Positions 27,225-36,722 of a DNA stretch of 64,000 bases are shown piece by piece. Below the pieces are notes generated by a model that was not told the origin of the DNA, did no database searches, and saw only the letters and a list, made by a program, of their open reading frames with translations. Position 1 is the first letter of the stretch, and every line of letters starts with the position of its first letter. The position numbers were made by a program, and so were the translations under genes. Source of the DNA: Mycobacteroides franklinii (GTDB taxonomy: Bacteria > Actinomycetota > Actinomycetes > Mycobacteriales > Mycobacteriaceae); assembly GCF_002013895.1 (NCBI RefSeq), contig NZ_MAFQ01000019.1, positions 17,093 to 81,092 of the forward strand, given 5' to 3'.

Positions 27225-28368
27225 CGAGCAAGAGCGTCGGCTCGACGGGTTCACGATCGGTGTCACTGCTGCGCGCCGTTCGGAAGAACTGATCGCGCTT
27301 TTGGAGCGCCGCGGGGCTGCCATTGTGTATGCCGCGGCCATCCGCATCATCCCGTTGGCCGACGATGCGGAGCTTCGGCAGGCCACCGAACTGGTCATTG
27401 CCAACCCGCCCGATCTGACGGTGGCCACCACCGGAATCGGCTTCCGCGGCTGGATCGAGGCCGCCGACGAATGGGGTGTGGCCGACAGTCTCAGGTCTGC
27501 GTTGGAGTCCGGACGTTTGGTGGCCCGCGGACCCAAGGCCACCGGAGCGATCCGTCAAGCGGGGCTGCGTGAAGAGTGGTCGCCCGCATCGGAGTCGTCG
27601 GCGGAAGTTCTGGATCGCCTGCTCGAAGAGGGTGTCGAGGGTCGGCGTATCGCCGTGCAACTTCATGGTGCCGCTACCGAATGGGAACCCATCGCCGATC
27701 TATGCGAGGCGCTGACAATCGCTGGTGCACAGGTGATCCGGGTGCCGGTGTACCGCTGGGAACCTCCGGAGGATCAGCGGCCGATGGACCGGATGATCTC
27801 CATGGCGATCAATGCGGAGCTGGACGGGATCAGTTTCACGAGCGCTCCCGCGGTGGCCTCGATGCTTGGCCGTGCCAAGGCAACCGGCCGATTGGATGAG
27901 TTGTTGGCCGCGCTGCGGGCCAGGGTCGCACCGCTGTGTGTCGGGCCGGTGACGGCTGCGCCGCTGGAGGTGCTGGCCGTCCCGACGACGCAGCCTGAAC
28001 GGGCGCGATTGGGCGCGTTGGCCAGGCACATCGCCGACGAATTGACCAGGAGGGCGCCACGTTTCCACGCGGGCGGGCATATCGTCAGTGTGCGCAGCTG
28101 CGGGATCGCGGTCGACGGCGAAACACGACAGATATCCCCGGCGGGTATGGCGCTGATGAAGCGGCTGATGGTGCGTCCCGGCCAGGTGGTGTCCCGCGAG
28201 GACCTGTTGGCCGCGCTGCCTGGAGGCGGAGACGACACCCATGCCGTCGAGACGGCGATGACCCGTCTACGGGCTGCCCTCGGTGCGCCGAAAGTGATTC
28301 AGACAGTGGTGAAGCGGGGTTACCGGTTGGCGATCGATCCGACCATGATTGGGGAATGTCATGGCTGA
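27166..28368 (+). CDS. HemD-like domain fused to OmpR-type winged helix (Rv0260c-like)
   Basis: A 400-residue fusion. Residues 25-270 resemble uroporphyrinogen-III synthase (GFTIGVTAARRSEELIALLERRG, VHGAA-like site, and ISFTSAPAVASML near 225). Residues about 300-395 are an OmpR/PhoB winged helix (ISPAGMALMKRLMVRPGQVVSREDLL, then RLRAALGAPKVIQTVVKRGYRL). The M. tuberculosis orthologue Rv0260c has this form and sits beside nirBD. It could make siroheme precursor, regulate the operon, or both. ATG 27166 overlaps nirD by 59 bases; a later start near the FTIGV region would avoid the overlap. The next gene overlaps by 8 bases. Confidence 0.85.
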   Translation: METSKSECSGADTGTRSPRNEQERRLDGFTIGVTAARRSEELIALLERRGAAIVYAAAIRIIPLADDAELRQATELVIANPPDLTVATTGIGFRGWIEAADEWGVADSLRSALESGRLVARGPKATGAIRQAGLREEWSPASESSAEVLDRLLEEGVEGRRIAVQLHGAATEWEPIADLCEALTIAGAQVIRVPVYRWEPPEDQRPMDRMISMAINAELDGISFTSAPAVASMLGRAKATGRLDELLAALRARVAPLCVGPVTAAPLEVLAVPTTQPERARLGALARHIADELTRRAPRFHAGGHIVSVRSCGIAVDGETRQISPAGMALMKRLMVRPGQVVSREDLLAALPGGGDDTHAVETAMTRLRAALGAPKVIQTVVKRGYRLAIDPTMIGECHG

Positions 28369-29059
28369 GCTGGTACTGGTCGCTCACGGAACCCGCTCTG
28401 TCGCCGGTGTAGAGAACATCGCCGCTCTCGCGGAGGCGGTGTCGAGACGTGTCGGTTCGGTGCGGACCGCCTTCGTCGATGTGCTGGGTCCGACCCCGTC
28501 AGAGGTGCTCTCGACGATCGATGGCCCCGCGGTGTTGCTTCCGGCCTTTCTGGCATCGGGATACCATGTGCACCACGATATTCCGCAGCACATTGAGCTG
28601 AGTGGACATCCCGACGTGGCCGTTACGAAAACGTTGGGGCCCGATCCGGTGTTGGCCACGGTCATGACGGAGCGGTTGCGCGAGGCCGGGTGGTGCCGTG
28701 GTGATGCGGTAGTGCTCGCTGCGGCAGGATCTTCGGATCCCGGTGCCCGCCATGAGGTCCACACCGCGGCCAGCATGTTGGCACGCCACACCGGCCCCGT
28801 GAAGGTGGGCTACATCGCGACGGGGGAGCCGCGAGTGTCCGACATGGTCGCGGAACTGCGCGCGACCGGTCGGCGCGTCTTCATCGCGTCGTACCTGTTG
28901 GCGCATGGGCTGTTTCAGGAACGCCTCACCGACGCCGGTGCCGACGGTGTCGCACAACCGCTGGGTGTACATCCCGAGATCGTGAATCTGATGGTGCGGC
29001 GCTTCGCCTCGGCTGCGGCGGTGGTGGGTGCGCTAGAAGCCGTGGCGGACATCGCGTAG
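28361..29059 (+). CDS. Sirohydrochlorin chelatase CbiX-like (Rv0259c)
   Basis: A 232-residue chelatase for the siroheme or cobalamin branch. LVLVAHGTRS at the N-terminus has the catalytic His of the first half, and ASGYHVHHDIPQHIEL near 65 the second metal-binding His group. A related pattern in the C-terminal half (YLLAHGLFQERL near 180) fits the two-fold layout. It inserts Fe (or Co) into sirohydrochlorin for NirB. ATG 28361 overlaps the upstream stop by 8 bases, and the 3' end overlaps the convergent alkyltransferase-like gene by 27 bases. Confidence 0.85.
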   Translation: MAELVLVAHGTRSVAGVENIAALAEAVSRRVGSVRTAFVDVLGPTPSEVLSTIDGPAVLLPAFLASGYHVHHDIPQHIELSGHPDVAVTKTLGPDPVLATVMTERLREAGWCRGDAVVLAAAGSSDPGARHEVHTAASMLARHTGPVKVGYIATGEPRVSDMVAELRATGRRVFIASYLLAHGLFQERLTDAGADGVAQPLGVHPEIVNLMVRRFASAAAVVGALEAVADIA

Positions 29060-29329
29060 CGCGATCCGACCGTCCACGGCGAGTACGCCCTCGGCCCTGA
29101 GCAGTTCGAGCTGACGGGTCCGGATGTGCGGTGCGGGGCGCCCGCTCGCGCCGATGACGCGATGCCAGGGCAGATCCGCCGAGTCGGTGCGCATGATCCA
29201 GCCCACGATCCGTGCGCTGGAAAGTCCTGCGGCGTCTGCGATATCACCGTATGTGGCCACTCGCCCGGCCGGTATGGACGCGACCAGTGAGCGCACGAGC
29301 TCGACTTGTTCCTCGGTGACGGTCGCCAT
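29033..29329 (-). CDS. Alkyltransferase-like protein (Rv3204-like)
   Basis: A 98-residue MGMT-family DNA-binding domain. VATYGDIADAAGLSSARIVGWIMR gives the HTH, and the active-site motif reads PWHRVIG instead of PCHRV. The Cys-to-Trp change is the mark of alkyltransferase-like (Atl) proteins, which flip alkylated guanine without removing the alkyl group and hand it to excision repair. ATG 29329 was chosen for family length. It starts 2 bases after the upstream lipase stop, so the genes form an operon. Confidence 0.85.
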   Translation of the reverse strand: MATVTEEQVELVRSLVASIPAGRVATYGDIADAAGLSSARIVGWIMRTDSADLPWHRVIGASGRPAPHIRTRQLELLRAEGVLAVDGRIALRDVRHGF

Positions 29330-29331
29330 GA

Positions 29332-30114
29332 TTACTCCAGGTGTGACCGTATCGCGGCGGCGGTCTCGGTGGGTCGGGATTGCGACACCATGTGATCGCA
29401 GTCGATGTCGATCAGCTCGAACCGGTCGCCGAGCGTGGCCCGCAGAGCATCCAGAAGTTCGGATGTCACATAGGCGGGCGAGGTGCGCGTGGCGCGTAGC
29501 AGGGTGACACGAATGATGTTGGCGGGTAGCGAAATATCGCGGGCCAGCTCGCTCCACGCGGTGACCACGGCGGGCAGATTCATCCGCCAGCCCCATCGGC
29601 CGTTTGGCAACGGGATCAGGTGCTCGTCCAGTTCGGCTTCGATGACGTGATCCGGTACGTCCGACCACGCCCCTGCGACCTTGTCCGACTTGGCCTCGGC
29701 GCGGTCGGTGTAGTCCGGGTAGGCCACCATCTGGTCGGCAATCTGCCGCATCCAGTCGCCGTCCAATCCGATTGCCGGGTCCAGCAGTACCAGCGACTTC
29801 ACCAGGTCGGGCCTGCGTGCCGCGAGGTGCAACGCGGTGGCGCCTCCAAACGAGTGTGCCACCACCACGATGGGCCCGGTCTGCGCTTCGTCGAGCACGG
29901 CCGCGACCGCATCGGCGTGTGCTTCCAAGGACCACGGCGCGGTCGCGGGGGAGTGTCCGTGCCCCAGCAGGTCCGGTGCCACGGCGGACACATCGGTGAG
30001 GTGTTCGTCGAACAGCGGCGCCCAGCGTCTGCCATGCCCGGTGAGTCCATGCAACGCCAGCAGGCGTGCCGGTTCATCGGGTCCGTATCGGTGGGTCTTC
30101 AGCGTCGGTGTCAC
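29332..30114 (-). CDS. lipV: Alpha/beta hydrolase (LipV-like, Rv3203)
   Basis: A 260-residue alpha/beta hydrolase. LLALHGLTGHGRRW forms the oxyanion-hole region, VVAHSFGGATALHLAAR near 90 contains nucleophile Ser in AHSFGG, a likely catalytic Asp lies near 205-235, and IDCDHMVSQSRP near 240 holds the His. It is the orthologue of Rv3203, an esterase/lipase. It leads the atl operon and is divergent from adnA with about 90 bases between them. Confidence 0.85.
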   Translation of the reverse strand: MTPTLKTHRYGPDEPARLLALHGLTGHGRRWAPLFDEHLTDVSAVAPDLLGHGHSPATAPWSLEAHADAVAAVLDEAQTGPIVVVAHSFGGATALHLAARRPDLVKSLVLLDPAIGLDGDWMRQIADQMVAYPDYTDRAEAKSDKVAGAWSDVPDHVIEAELDEHLIPLPNGRWGWRMNLPAVVTAWSELARDISLPANIIRVTLLRATRTSPAYVTSELLDALRATLGDRFELIDIDCDHMVSQSRPTETAAAIRSHLE

Positions 30115-30204
30115 TCGCGGAATCCTGCCACGATCCTCGGGTGATCGTTGCGGGGGATCGCCAGGTCAGATCCACTTGTCGGACCCTCGTGCTGTGATCT
30201 GCAC

Positions 30205-33200
30205 ATGCCGACGCCGCCGCTTTCGACCCGATCCTGGGACGGCGCGGCGGCAGAACTGCTGGACCCTGCCGGTAAAGGCCGATTCGTGGTGGTCGGTGGT
30301 AGCGGAACCGGCAAGACGAGCCTGCTGGTCGATATCGTGGCCGCCCACACCGCTGCCGGCGTGAGCCCGGGGTCCATTCTTGTGCTCACCGGTTCCCACC
30401 GGGCGAGCGCCGATCTGCGTAACAGGGTCTCGGCTGCGGTGTTTGAACGCGCTGCCGCCGTCGCGATTCGTGAACCCATGGTCCGCACGGTGCATTCGTA
30501 CGCCTTCGCCGTGCTCGCTGCGCACGCCGCCCGTCAGGGCAATCCGCCACCGCGCCTGATCACCGCAGCCGAGCAAGACAGCATTGTGCGGGAATTGTTG
30601 TGCGGCAATGCTGAAGACAACAGTGGCTCATGGCCCGCATCGCTGCGGCCGGCGTTGACCACGGCCGGCTTCGCCACCGGCGTGCGCGATCTGATGGCAC
30701 GGTGCACCGAGCGTGGCGTGGATGCCAAGGAGCTACGTGCGATCGGACGGCGGCACAGTCGTCCGGAGTGGATTGGGGTCGCCGATCTTGCGCGAGAGTA
30801 CGAGGAGGTCATGCTGCTGCGGTCCGCGGTGGGTATGGCGGCTCCGCAGGCCACGGTGCCCGCGCTCGGTGCCGCCGAGCTCGTCGGATCGGCGTTGGAG
30901 ACCTTCGCCATCGAGCCGGAAATTCTTGCGATGGAACGCGATCGCATCGATCTTCTCCTGGTGGACGATTCCCAGCATCTCGACCCACAGGCGGCGCTGC
31001 TGGTGCGGCTGCTGGCCGAAAGGGCCGGCGTCTGTGTCATCGCCGGCGACCCCAATCAAACTGTGTTCGGGTTCCGTGGTGCCGATACACAGCTGTTGCA
31101 GATTGGTGCCGACAGCAGCGCCACGATGATCGAACTCCAGGGTTCGCACCGCTGCGCCGCACCCGTCGCCGAGCTTGCCAACGCGGTAGCCCAGCGGCTG
31201 CCCGGCAGCTCTCCGGCACGGGTCATCCACGGGGCGGAGAACCCCGCGGCCGCTGTTCGTCTTGCCTCGGTGCCCACCGAAACCGTCGAAGCGTCGCTGA
31301 TCGTCGACCTCCTGCGCCGATCGCATTTGATCGACGGTGTGCCGTGGTCGCAGATGGCGGTGATTGTCCGGTCGGTCCCGCGCAGCGGTGCGGCCCTGCG
31401 CCGTGCCCTGCAATCGGCAGGAGTTCCCGTGCACGCGGAGTCGCACGACGGGCCGGTGGCTGCGGTTCCCGCCGTGCATGCGCTGCTGCTCGCGGTCTCT
31501 GCCGCTCAGGGGGATGTGCACGACGAGGACGCGGCGACACTGGTAACCGGTCCGTTCGGGCGGGTTGATCCCGTGGCGCTGAGGCGGTTACGACGCCAAC
31601 TGCTGCGCGCCGAGGAGGCCCGGGGCGGTGAACGCAGCAGCGCGGAGCTGCTGCGTGTGGTTCTCGTCGACGCCGATGACACCCACTTGGCAGCACTCAC
31701 GGACATCCAGGCTGCTCCGCTGCGACGCGTGCGCGCAGTGATCGCGGCCGCTCGTGAGGCCATAGCCGCCGGGGCCAGCGTCCTGGACGTGCTGTGGTCG
31801 GCGTGGACTCGGTCCGGTCTGCAGCGGCGCTGGGATGGGTTATCGCAACGCGGAGGTCCGCTGGGTGCCCAGGCCGATCGGGATCTCGATGCCGTGTCGG
31901 CGCTATTTGACCTTGCCTCCGAGCATGTGGCGCGCACACCGGGTATCGGCGTGACGGGTCTGATCGACCACATCCGGTCATTGGCGCTGGCCGGTCAGCG
32001 CGCGACGCGACTCGAACCCGATGCCGTCGCCATTGTCAGCGCGCATGCTGCCGTGGGCAGGCAGTGGGATGTGGTCGCGATCCCCGGTGTCCAGGAAGGA
32101 CTGTGGCCCAACACCGCGGTGCGGGGCGGGGTGCTGCGTACTCAGCAGCTGATGGATGTGCTGGCGGACATTGATCACGCTGCACACGTCGACGGAGCGG
32201 CCGTCGCACTCGCCGAGGAACGCCGCCTGCTGCTGCTGGCCGTGGGGCGAGCGGCGCGCCGAGTTCTGGTTACGGCCGTCGACAATGAGAACACCGACAT
32301 GGGCGGCGGACCCGCGATGGCGTCACGTTTCCTCACCGAACTCATGGTGGCCCATCCGGAATGGGTGATGCCCGAATACCGTCCGGGCACAATGGAATCG
32401 CGAGCGCTGACCGCCGCGAACCTCGTCGGCGAACTGCGCGCCGTCGTCACTGCCGCACACGGAGAGGTGAGTGAAACTCGCCGCCGCGGCGCGGCCCGAC
32501 AGCTGGCCCGGCTCGCGGACGCCGGAGTGCCCGGTGCGAATCCGGAAACCTGGTACGGGCTTGCCGATGTCAGCAGTGAGCAGCCGCTGTGGCAAGCCGA
32601 GGACGGTCCGATCCGTTTGTCGCCTTCCAATGTCGAGACACTCATGGCATGTCCGCTGCGCTGGCTGCTGGAACGGCACGGTGGCACCGACCTCACCGAT
32701 CCGCGCCGGGCGCTGGGCACATTGGTCCATGAGCTTGTCGGCGTGCACTCCGCAGATCCGGACACGATGCGTCGCGAGCTCGACAAGGCCTGGGAATCAA
32801 TGCCGTTCGAATCGCAGTGGTACGCGCGCAACGAGCTGGCCCGGCATCAGGAGCTTTTGGAGGCGTTCACCTCCTGGCGTGCATCGACTCGTGGTGAACT
32901 CACCGAGGTCGGTCGCGAGATCGGTGTCGATGGAGTTCTTTCGCGCGATGGTCACCCGCAGGTGCGACTGGTCGGTCGCATCGACCGGTTGGAACGGGAT
33001 GCGGAGGGGCGCCCCGTCGTCATCGACATCAAGACCGGGAAGAGTCCCGCCACCAAAGACGATGCGCAACAACACGCTCAGCTCGCCGCATATCAGGTGG
33101 CTGCCGCCGAGGGGCTTATCGACGGTCAACCCGCGGGTGAACCCGGTGGCGGCCGCTTGGTGTACATCGCCAAGCCCAACCTCGATGTCGGTGCCACCCA

Positions 33201-33381
33201 ACGCCATCAGGATCCGTTGACCCCGGAGGTCCAGGACACCTGGCGTGAGACCATCCACCGCGCGGCGGCCAACACGCAAGGTCCGGTCTTCGTCGCACGA
33301 GTCAACGATGGCTGTGGGCATTGCCCGCTGAGGACCTGCTGCCCCGCGCAGACCGATGGGCAGGCAGTGTGTCAGTCGTGA
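30205..33381 (+). CDS. adnA: AdnA, subunit of AdnAB double-strand-break helicase-nuclease
   Basis: A 1058-residue UvrD-like motor plus RecB-type nuclease. Walker A GGSGTGKTS is at 31-39. Motif II reads VDDSQHLD at about 253 instead of DExQ, so the ATPase site is atypical. Nuclease core VIDIKTGKSP has Asp941. The last residues hold CGHC and CC cysteines, with another Cys near 816 (METLMACPLRW), fitting an Fe-S cluster. AdnAB resects double-strand breaks in mycobacteria. ATG 30205 is the family start. It overlaps adnB by 4 bases. Confidence 0.92.
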   Translation: MPTPPLSTRSWDGAAAELLDPAGKGRFVVVGGSGTGKTSLLVDIVAAHTAAGVSPGSILVLTGSHRASADLRNRVSAAVFERAAAVAIREPMVRTVHSYAFAVLAAHAARQGNPPPRLITAAEQDSIVRELLCGNAEDNSGSWPASLRPALTTAGFATGVRDLMARCTERGVDAKELRAIGRRHSRPEWIGVADLAREYEEVMLLRSAVGMAAPQATVPALGAAELVGSALETFAIEPEILAMERDRIDLLLVDDSQHLDPQAALLVRLLAERAGVCVIAGDPNQTVFGFRGADTQLLQIGADSSATMIELQGSHRCAAPVAELANAVAQRLPGSSPARVIHGAENPAAAVRLASVPTETVEASLIVDLLRRSHLIDGVPWSQMAVIVRSVPRSGAALRRALQSAGVPVHAESHDGPVAAVPAVHALLLAVSAAQGDVHDEDAATLVTGPFGRVDPVALRRLRRQLLRAEEARGGERSSAELLRVVLVDADDTHLAALTDIQAAPLRRVRAVIAAAREAIAAGASVLDVLWSAWTRSGLQRRWDGLSQRGGPLGAQADRDLDAVSALFDLASEHVARTPGIGVTGLIDHIRSLALAGQRATRLEPDAVAIVSAHAAVGRQWDVVAIPGVQEGLWPNTAVRGGVLRTQQLMDVLADIDHAAHVDGAAVALAEERRLLLLAVGRAARRVLVTAVDNENTDMGGGPAMASRFLTELMVAHPEWVMPEYRPGTMESRALTAANLVGELRAVVTAAHGEVSETRRRGAARQLARLADAGVPGANPETWYGLADVSSEQPLWQAEDGPIRLSPSNVETLMACPLRWLLERHGGTDLTDPRRALGTLVHELVGVHSADPDTMRRELDKAWESMPFESQWYARNELARHQELLEAFTSWRASTRGELTEVGREIGVDGVLSRDGHPQVRLVGRIDRLERDAEGRPVVIDIKTGKSPATKDDAQQHAQLAAYQVAAAEGLIDGQPAGEPGGGRLVYIAKPNLDVGATQRHQDPLTPEVQDTWRETIHRAAANTQGPVFVARVNDGCGHCPLRTCCPAQTDGQAVCQS

Positions 33382-36300
33382 GCGCTTACTCGCCAGCTGA
33401 ATTGTCGAAGGCCTTGGGACTGTTCGAGCCGACCGATGAGCAGGCTGCCGTCATCGGGGCGCCCCCCGGTCCGATGGTGGTGATCGCGGGTGCTGGCGCG
33501 GGCAAGACCGAGACCATGGCCGCCCGGGTGGTGTGGTTGGTGGCCAATGGCTATGCCACGCCCGCCCAGGTGCTCGGGCTCACCTTCACCCGTAAGGCGG
33601 CGGGTCAGTTGTTGCGACGCGTCAGGTCGCGGCTCGCCCGATTGGCGGGCAGCGGGATCATGGCACCGGTCAGCGCCGACGAACCCGATCCCGTCATCGC
33701 CACCTATCACGCATATGCCGGAACATTGCTCCGCGAGCATGGGCTGTTGCTGCCCATGGAGCCCAATGCGCGTCTGCTGACCGAAACACAGTTGTGGCAG
33801 ATGGCTTTCCGATTGGTCTGCGATTTCGATGGGGATCTGGATACCGAGAAGACGCCCGGTGCCGTCACGGCTCAGGTGCTGGCGCTGGCCGGCCAGCTCT
33901 CCGAGCATTTGGTGGACACCACCGACCTGCTGTCCTCGCATGACGAGCTGGAACAGTTGATTCACACCCTGCCTCCCGGCCCGCGTCAGCGGGAGGGCGG
34001 CCCGAGCGCGTGGCTGCTGCGATTGGTGGAAACACAGCATGAGCGCACGCAGCTCCTCGCGATCGTGGAGCAGCTGATTGCGCTGATGCGTGCCCGCGGG
34101 GTTCTCGATTTTGGTGCACAGATGTCGTTGTCGGCTCGCCTAGCCGCGGATCATCCTGTGGTGGGACAGACTCAGCGGGATCGCTATCGGGTGGTGCTGC
34201 TCGATGAGTACCAAGACACCGGACATGCCCAGCGCATCTTGTTGTCGTCCTTGTTCGGTCGGGGTGTCGACCCCGAATTGGCGTTGACCGCCGTGGGTGA
34301 TCCGATCCAATCCATCTACGGCTGGCGTGGCGCATCGGCGACCAATCTGCCCCGTTTCACCACCGACTTTCCGCTGCCGGACGGATCACCGGCGCCGACA
34401 AAGGAATTGCGTACCAGCTGGCGCAATCCGCCCGAAGCCCTGCACCTGGCCAACGCCGTGTCGGAGGAGGCGCGCCGGCGTTCGGTAGCGGTGCGGCCGC
34501 TGCGCCCTCGGCCGGACGCCACCTCCGGCCACATCGCCTGTGCACTGCTCGGTGACGTGGCTGCCGAACGGGAATGGGTTGCGACACAACTTGCCTCGGT
34601 GTACCAGCAGGCGCATCGCGAGGGAAATCGCCCACCAGCCTCGGCGGTGCTGGTCAGGCGGAACAGTGATGCCGCTCCCATGGCAGAAGCCCTTGTTGCA
34701 CAAGGTGTTCCGGTTGAGGTAGTCGGATTGACCGGCCTGCTTGGTCTTCCGGAGGTCGCCGATACCGTGGCGATGCTGCGCCTTGTCGCCGACCCGACGG
34801 CCGGCCCGGCCGCCCTGCGAGTGTTGACCGGCCCCCGGTGGCGCCTTGGCGCCCACGATCTGGTGGTGCTGTGGCGGCGGGCGACGGGATTCGGTCGCGG
34901 CGGATCGGGGAAGACCGGCGAGGACATCGGGGAAGAGGCCGACGTTCCGTGCTTGGCGGACGCCATCAGCGATCCCGGCACACCCGATGAGTACTCGCCG
35001 GAAGGCTGGGCGCGCCTGGGCGCGCTGCGGCGGGAATTGTCCGCGTTGCGCGCGCGCCTCGGTATGCCGCTCACCGACCTGATCGCCGAGGTGCAGCGGG
35101 TGCTGGCACTGGATGTCGAGCTTGTCGCGGCGCAACGCAGCGGCGGCTTGGACCAGCTGCGTGCCTTCACCGACGTGGCCGCAGGATTCGCCGAGGCCGC
35201 CGATCAGGGCGATCCGGTGGGGGTGGTCGCCGCATTCCTGCAATACCTGGACGCCGCGTGGGAGATCGAAAAAGGCCTCGCACCTGTGGAAGTGGCGACT
35301 AGCCCGGGGCGAGTCCAAATTCTGACCGTACATTCGGCCAAGGGGCTGGAATGGGATGTCGTCGCCGTTCCGCATCTGAGTGCCGGAGTGTTCCCGTCGG
35401 GTGTGGCCGCGCCGACCTGGTTGACGAGTGCCACGGAACTTCCGCCGTTGGTGCGCGGTGATCGCGCCACCCAGGGGGATCGTTTCGGAGTTCCACAGCT
35501 GGACACCGAGGGCATCACCAACCGCAAACAGCTCTCCGACGCGATCGCGCGGCACAAGGACAGCCTGGCCACTCGCCGGATCGATGAGGAGCGCAGGCTG
35601 CTGTACGTGGCGGTTACCCGTTCGGCCGAGCAGCTTTTCGTCTCGGGACACCATTGGGGCCAAACCGGACTCAAACCGAAGGGGCCGTCGGACTTTTTGA
35701 TCGAACTGCGTGATGTCATCGAAGCCGCCGCTGCCGAAGGCATTCCGTGTGGAACTGTCGAGCAGTGGGCTACCGAGCCGGCGGCGGGTGAACGCAATCC
35801 CATGCTCGATCAGACAGTTGAAGCGCGATGGCCGGCCGACCCGCTTGCGGGTAGACGCGGTGGACTTGAGGCGGGTGCGCAGCTGGTGCGCGATGCGCTC
35901 GCCGGTACGGCCTCGCTGACCGAAGCCGACGAGGACGATCCGGACGGGTGGGGCGCCGATGTCGACGCGCTGCTGCGCGAACGCGAGCTGGCCCATCGAC
36001 GTCCGGATTTGACTCTTCCTCAGCACCTTTCGGTGACAAGCCTGGTGGAGCTGCGTCACGATCCGCAGGCCCTCGCGCGCCGGCTGGCGCGCCCGAGACC
36101 CACCCGTCCGGACCTGGAAGCTCGTCGCGGCACCGCCTTCCATTCCTGGGTGCAGCGTCACTACGGGTCGGTGCGGCTCATCGATTTCGAAGATCTGCCT
36201 GGCGACGGTTACGGGAGTTTCGAGGATGCCGAGGATTTGGCGGCGCTGCAGTCGGCGTTCCTCGATTCGGAGTGGGCGGACCGAACCCCCGCCGAACTGG

Positions 36301-36617
36301 AGGTGCCGTTCGAGATTTCTGTCGCCGGCACGGTCGTGCGTGGACGGATCGATGCAGTGTTCGGACCCGATGGCAGTACAGAGGGCACCTGGACAGTCGT
36401 GGACTGGAAGACCGGTCACGAGCCGTCGGGCGCCGAGATGGAGGCCGCCGCGGTGCAGCTGGCCGTGTACCGGCACGCGTGGGCGGCATTGCAGGGAATC
36501 GATCCCTCACGGGTGAGCGCGGTGTTCCACTACGTGCGTACGGGTCGCACGGTGGCCCCGGCCGAACTGCCCGAATTGCCGCACGCGGAGGAGCTCGCAG
36601 AGCTGACTCGAGATTGA
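33378..36617 (+). CDS. adnB: AdnB, motor subunit of AdnAB
   Basis: A 1079-residue partner with an intact ATPase: Walker A IAGAGAGKTETM with Lys43, LTFTRKAAGQLLRR, DEYQD at 276-280, and the C-terminal motif VI-like VAVTRSAEQLF near 757. The C-terminal nuclease has VVDWKTGHEP with Asp1009. Compared with AdnA the motor motifs are canonical, in line with AdnB being the driving motor of the pair. GTG 33378 overlaps the adnA TGA as GTGA; GTG 33369 is an alternative start. It is cotranscribed with adnA. Confidence 0.92.
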   Translation: MSAYSPAELSKALGLFEPTDEQAAVIGAPPGPMVVIAGAGAGKTETMAARVVWLVANGYATPAQVLGLTFTRKAAGQLLRRVRSRLARLAGSGIMAPVSADEPDPVIATYHAYAGTLLREHGLLLPMEPNARLLTETQLWQMAFRLVCDFDGDLDTEKTPGAVTAQVLALAGQLSEHLVDTTDLLSSHDELEQLIHTLPPGPRQREGGPSAWLLRLVETQHERTQLLAIVEQLIALMRARGVLDFGAQMSLSARLAADHPVVGQTQRDRYRVVLLDEYQDTGHAQRILLSSLFGRGVDPELALTAVGDPIQSIYGWRGASATNLPRFTTDFPLPDGSPAPTKELRTSWRNPPEALHLANAVSEEARRRSVAVRPLRPRPDATSGHIACALLGDVAAEREWVATQLASVYQQAHREGNRPPASAVLVRRNSDAAPMAEALVAQGVPVEVVGLTGLLGLPEVADTVAMLRLVADPTAGPAALRVLTGPRWRLGAHDLVVLWRRATGFGRGGSGKTGEDIGEEADVPCLADAISDPGTPDEYSPEGWARLGALRRELSALRARLGMPLTDLIAEVQRVLALDVELVAAQRSGGLDQLRAFTDVAAGFAEAADQGDPVGVVAAFLQYLDAAWEIEKGLAPVEVATSPGRVQILTVHSAKGLEWDVVAVPHLSAGVFPSGVAAPTWLTSATELPPLVRGDRATQGDRFGVPQLDTEGITNRKQLSDAIARHKDSLATRRIDEERRLLYVAVTRSAEQLFVSGHHWGQTGLKPKGPSDFLIELRDVIEAAAAEGIPCGTVEQWATEPAAGERNPMLDQTVEARWPADPLAGRRGGLEAGAQLVRDALAGTASLTEADEDDPDGWGADVDALLRERELAHRRPDLTLPQHLSVTSLVELRHDPQALARRLARPRPTRPDLEARRGTAFHSWVQRHYGSVRLIDFEDLPGDGYGSFEDAEDLAALQSAFLDSEWADRTPAELEVPFEISVAGTVVRGRIDAVFGPDGSTEGTWTVVDWKTGHEPSGAEMEAAAVQLAVYRHAWAALQGIDPSRVSAVFHYVRTGRTVAPAELPELPHAEELAELTRD

Positions 36618-36722
36618 TATCTGCCCAAACTTTTGCCGGTATGTCGCCAGCCAACGCGAACCACGGCCGCCATATGAGTAGATTGACACCCGTGCAACCG
36701 GTGAGTCGGACGCGATCGGCGT

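Noticed and set aside
24990..27542. 850-residue leftward ORF opposite nirB/nirD
   Set aside because: Long antisense frames are common in high-GC DNA. The opposite frame has complete NirB cofactor motifs, while this one has low-complexity, His/Gln/Arg-rich composition and no family signature.
29330..29935. Longer alkyltransferase ORF extending to 29935
   Set aside because: The extension overlaps the LipV frame and is Arg/His/Gly-rich; family homology and length support the start at 29329.
34386..36476. 696-residue leftward ORF opposite adnB
   Set aside because: Shadow of the adnB frame, with no motif and biased composition.
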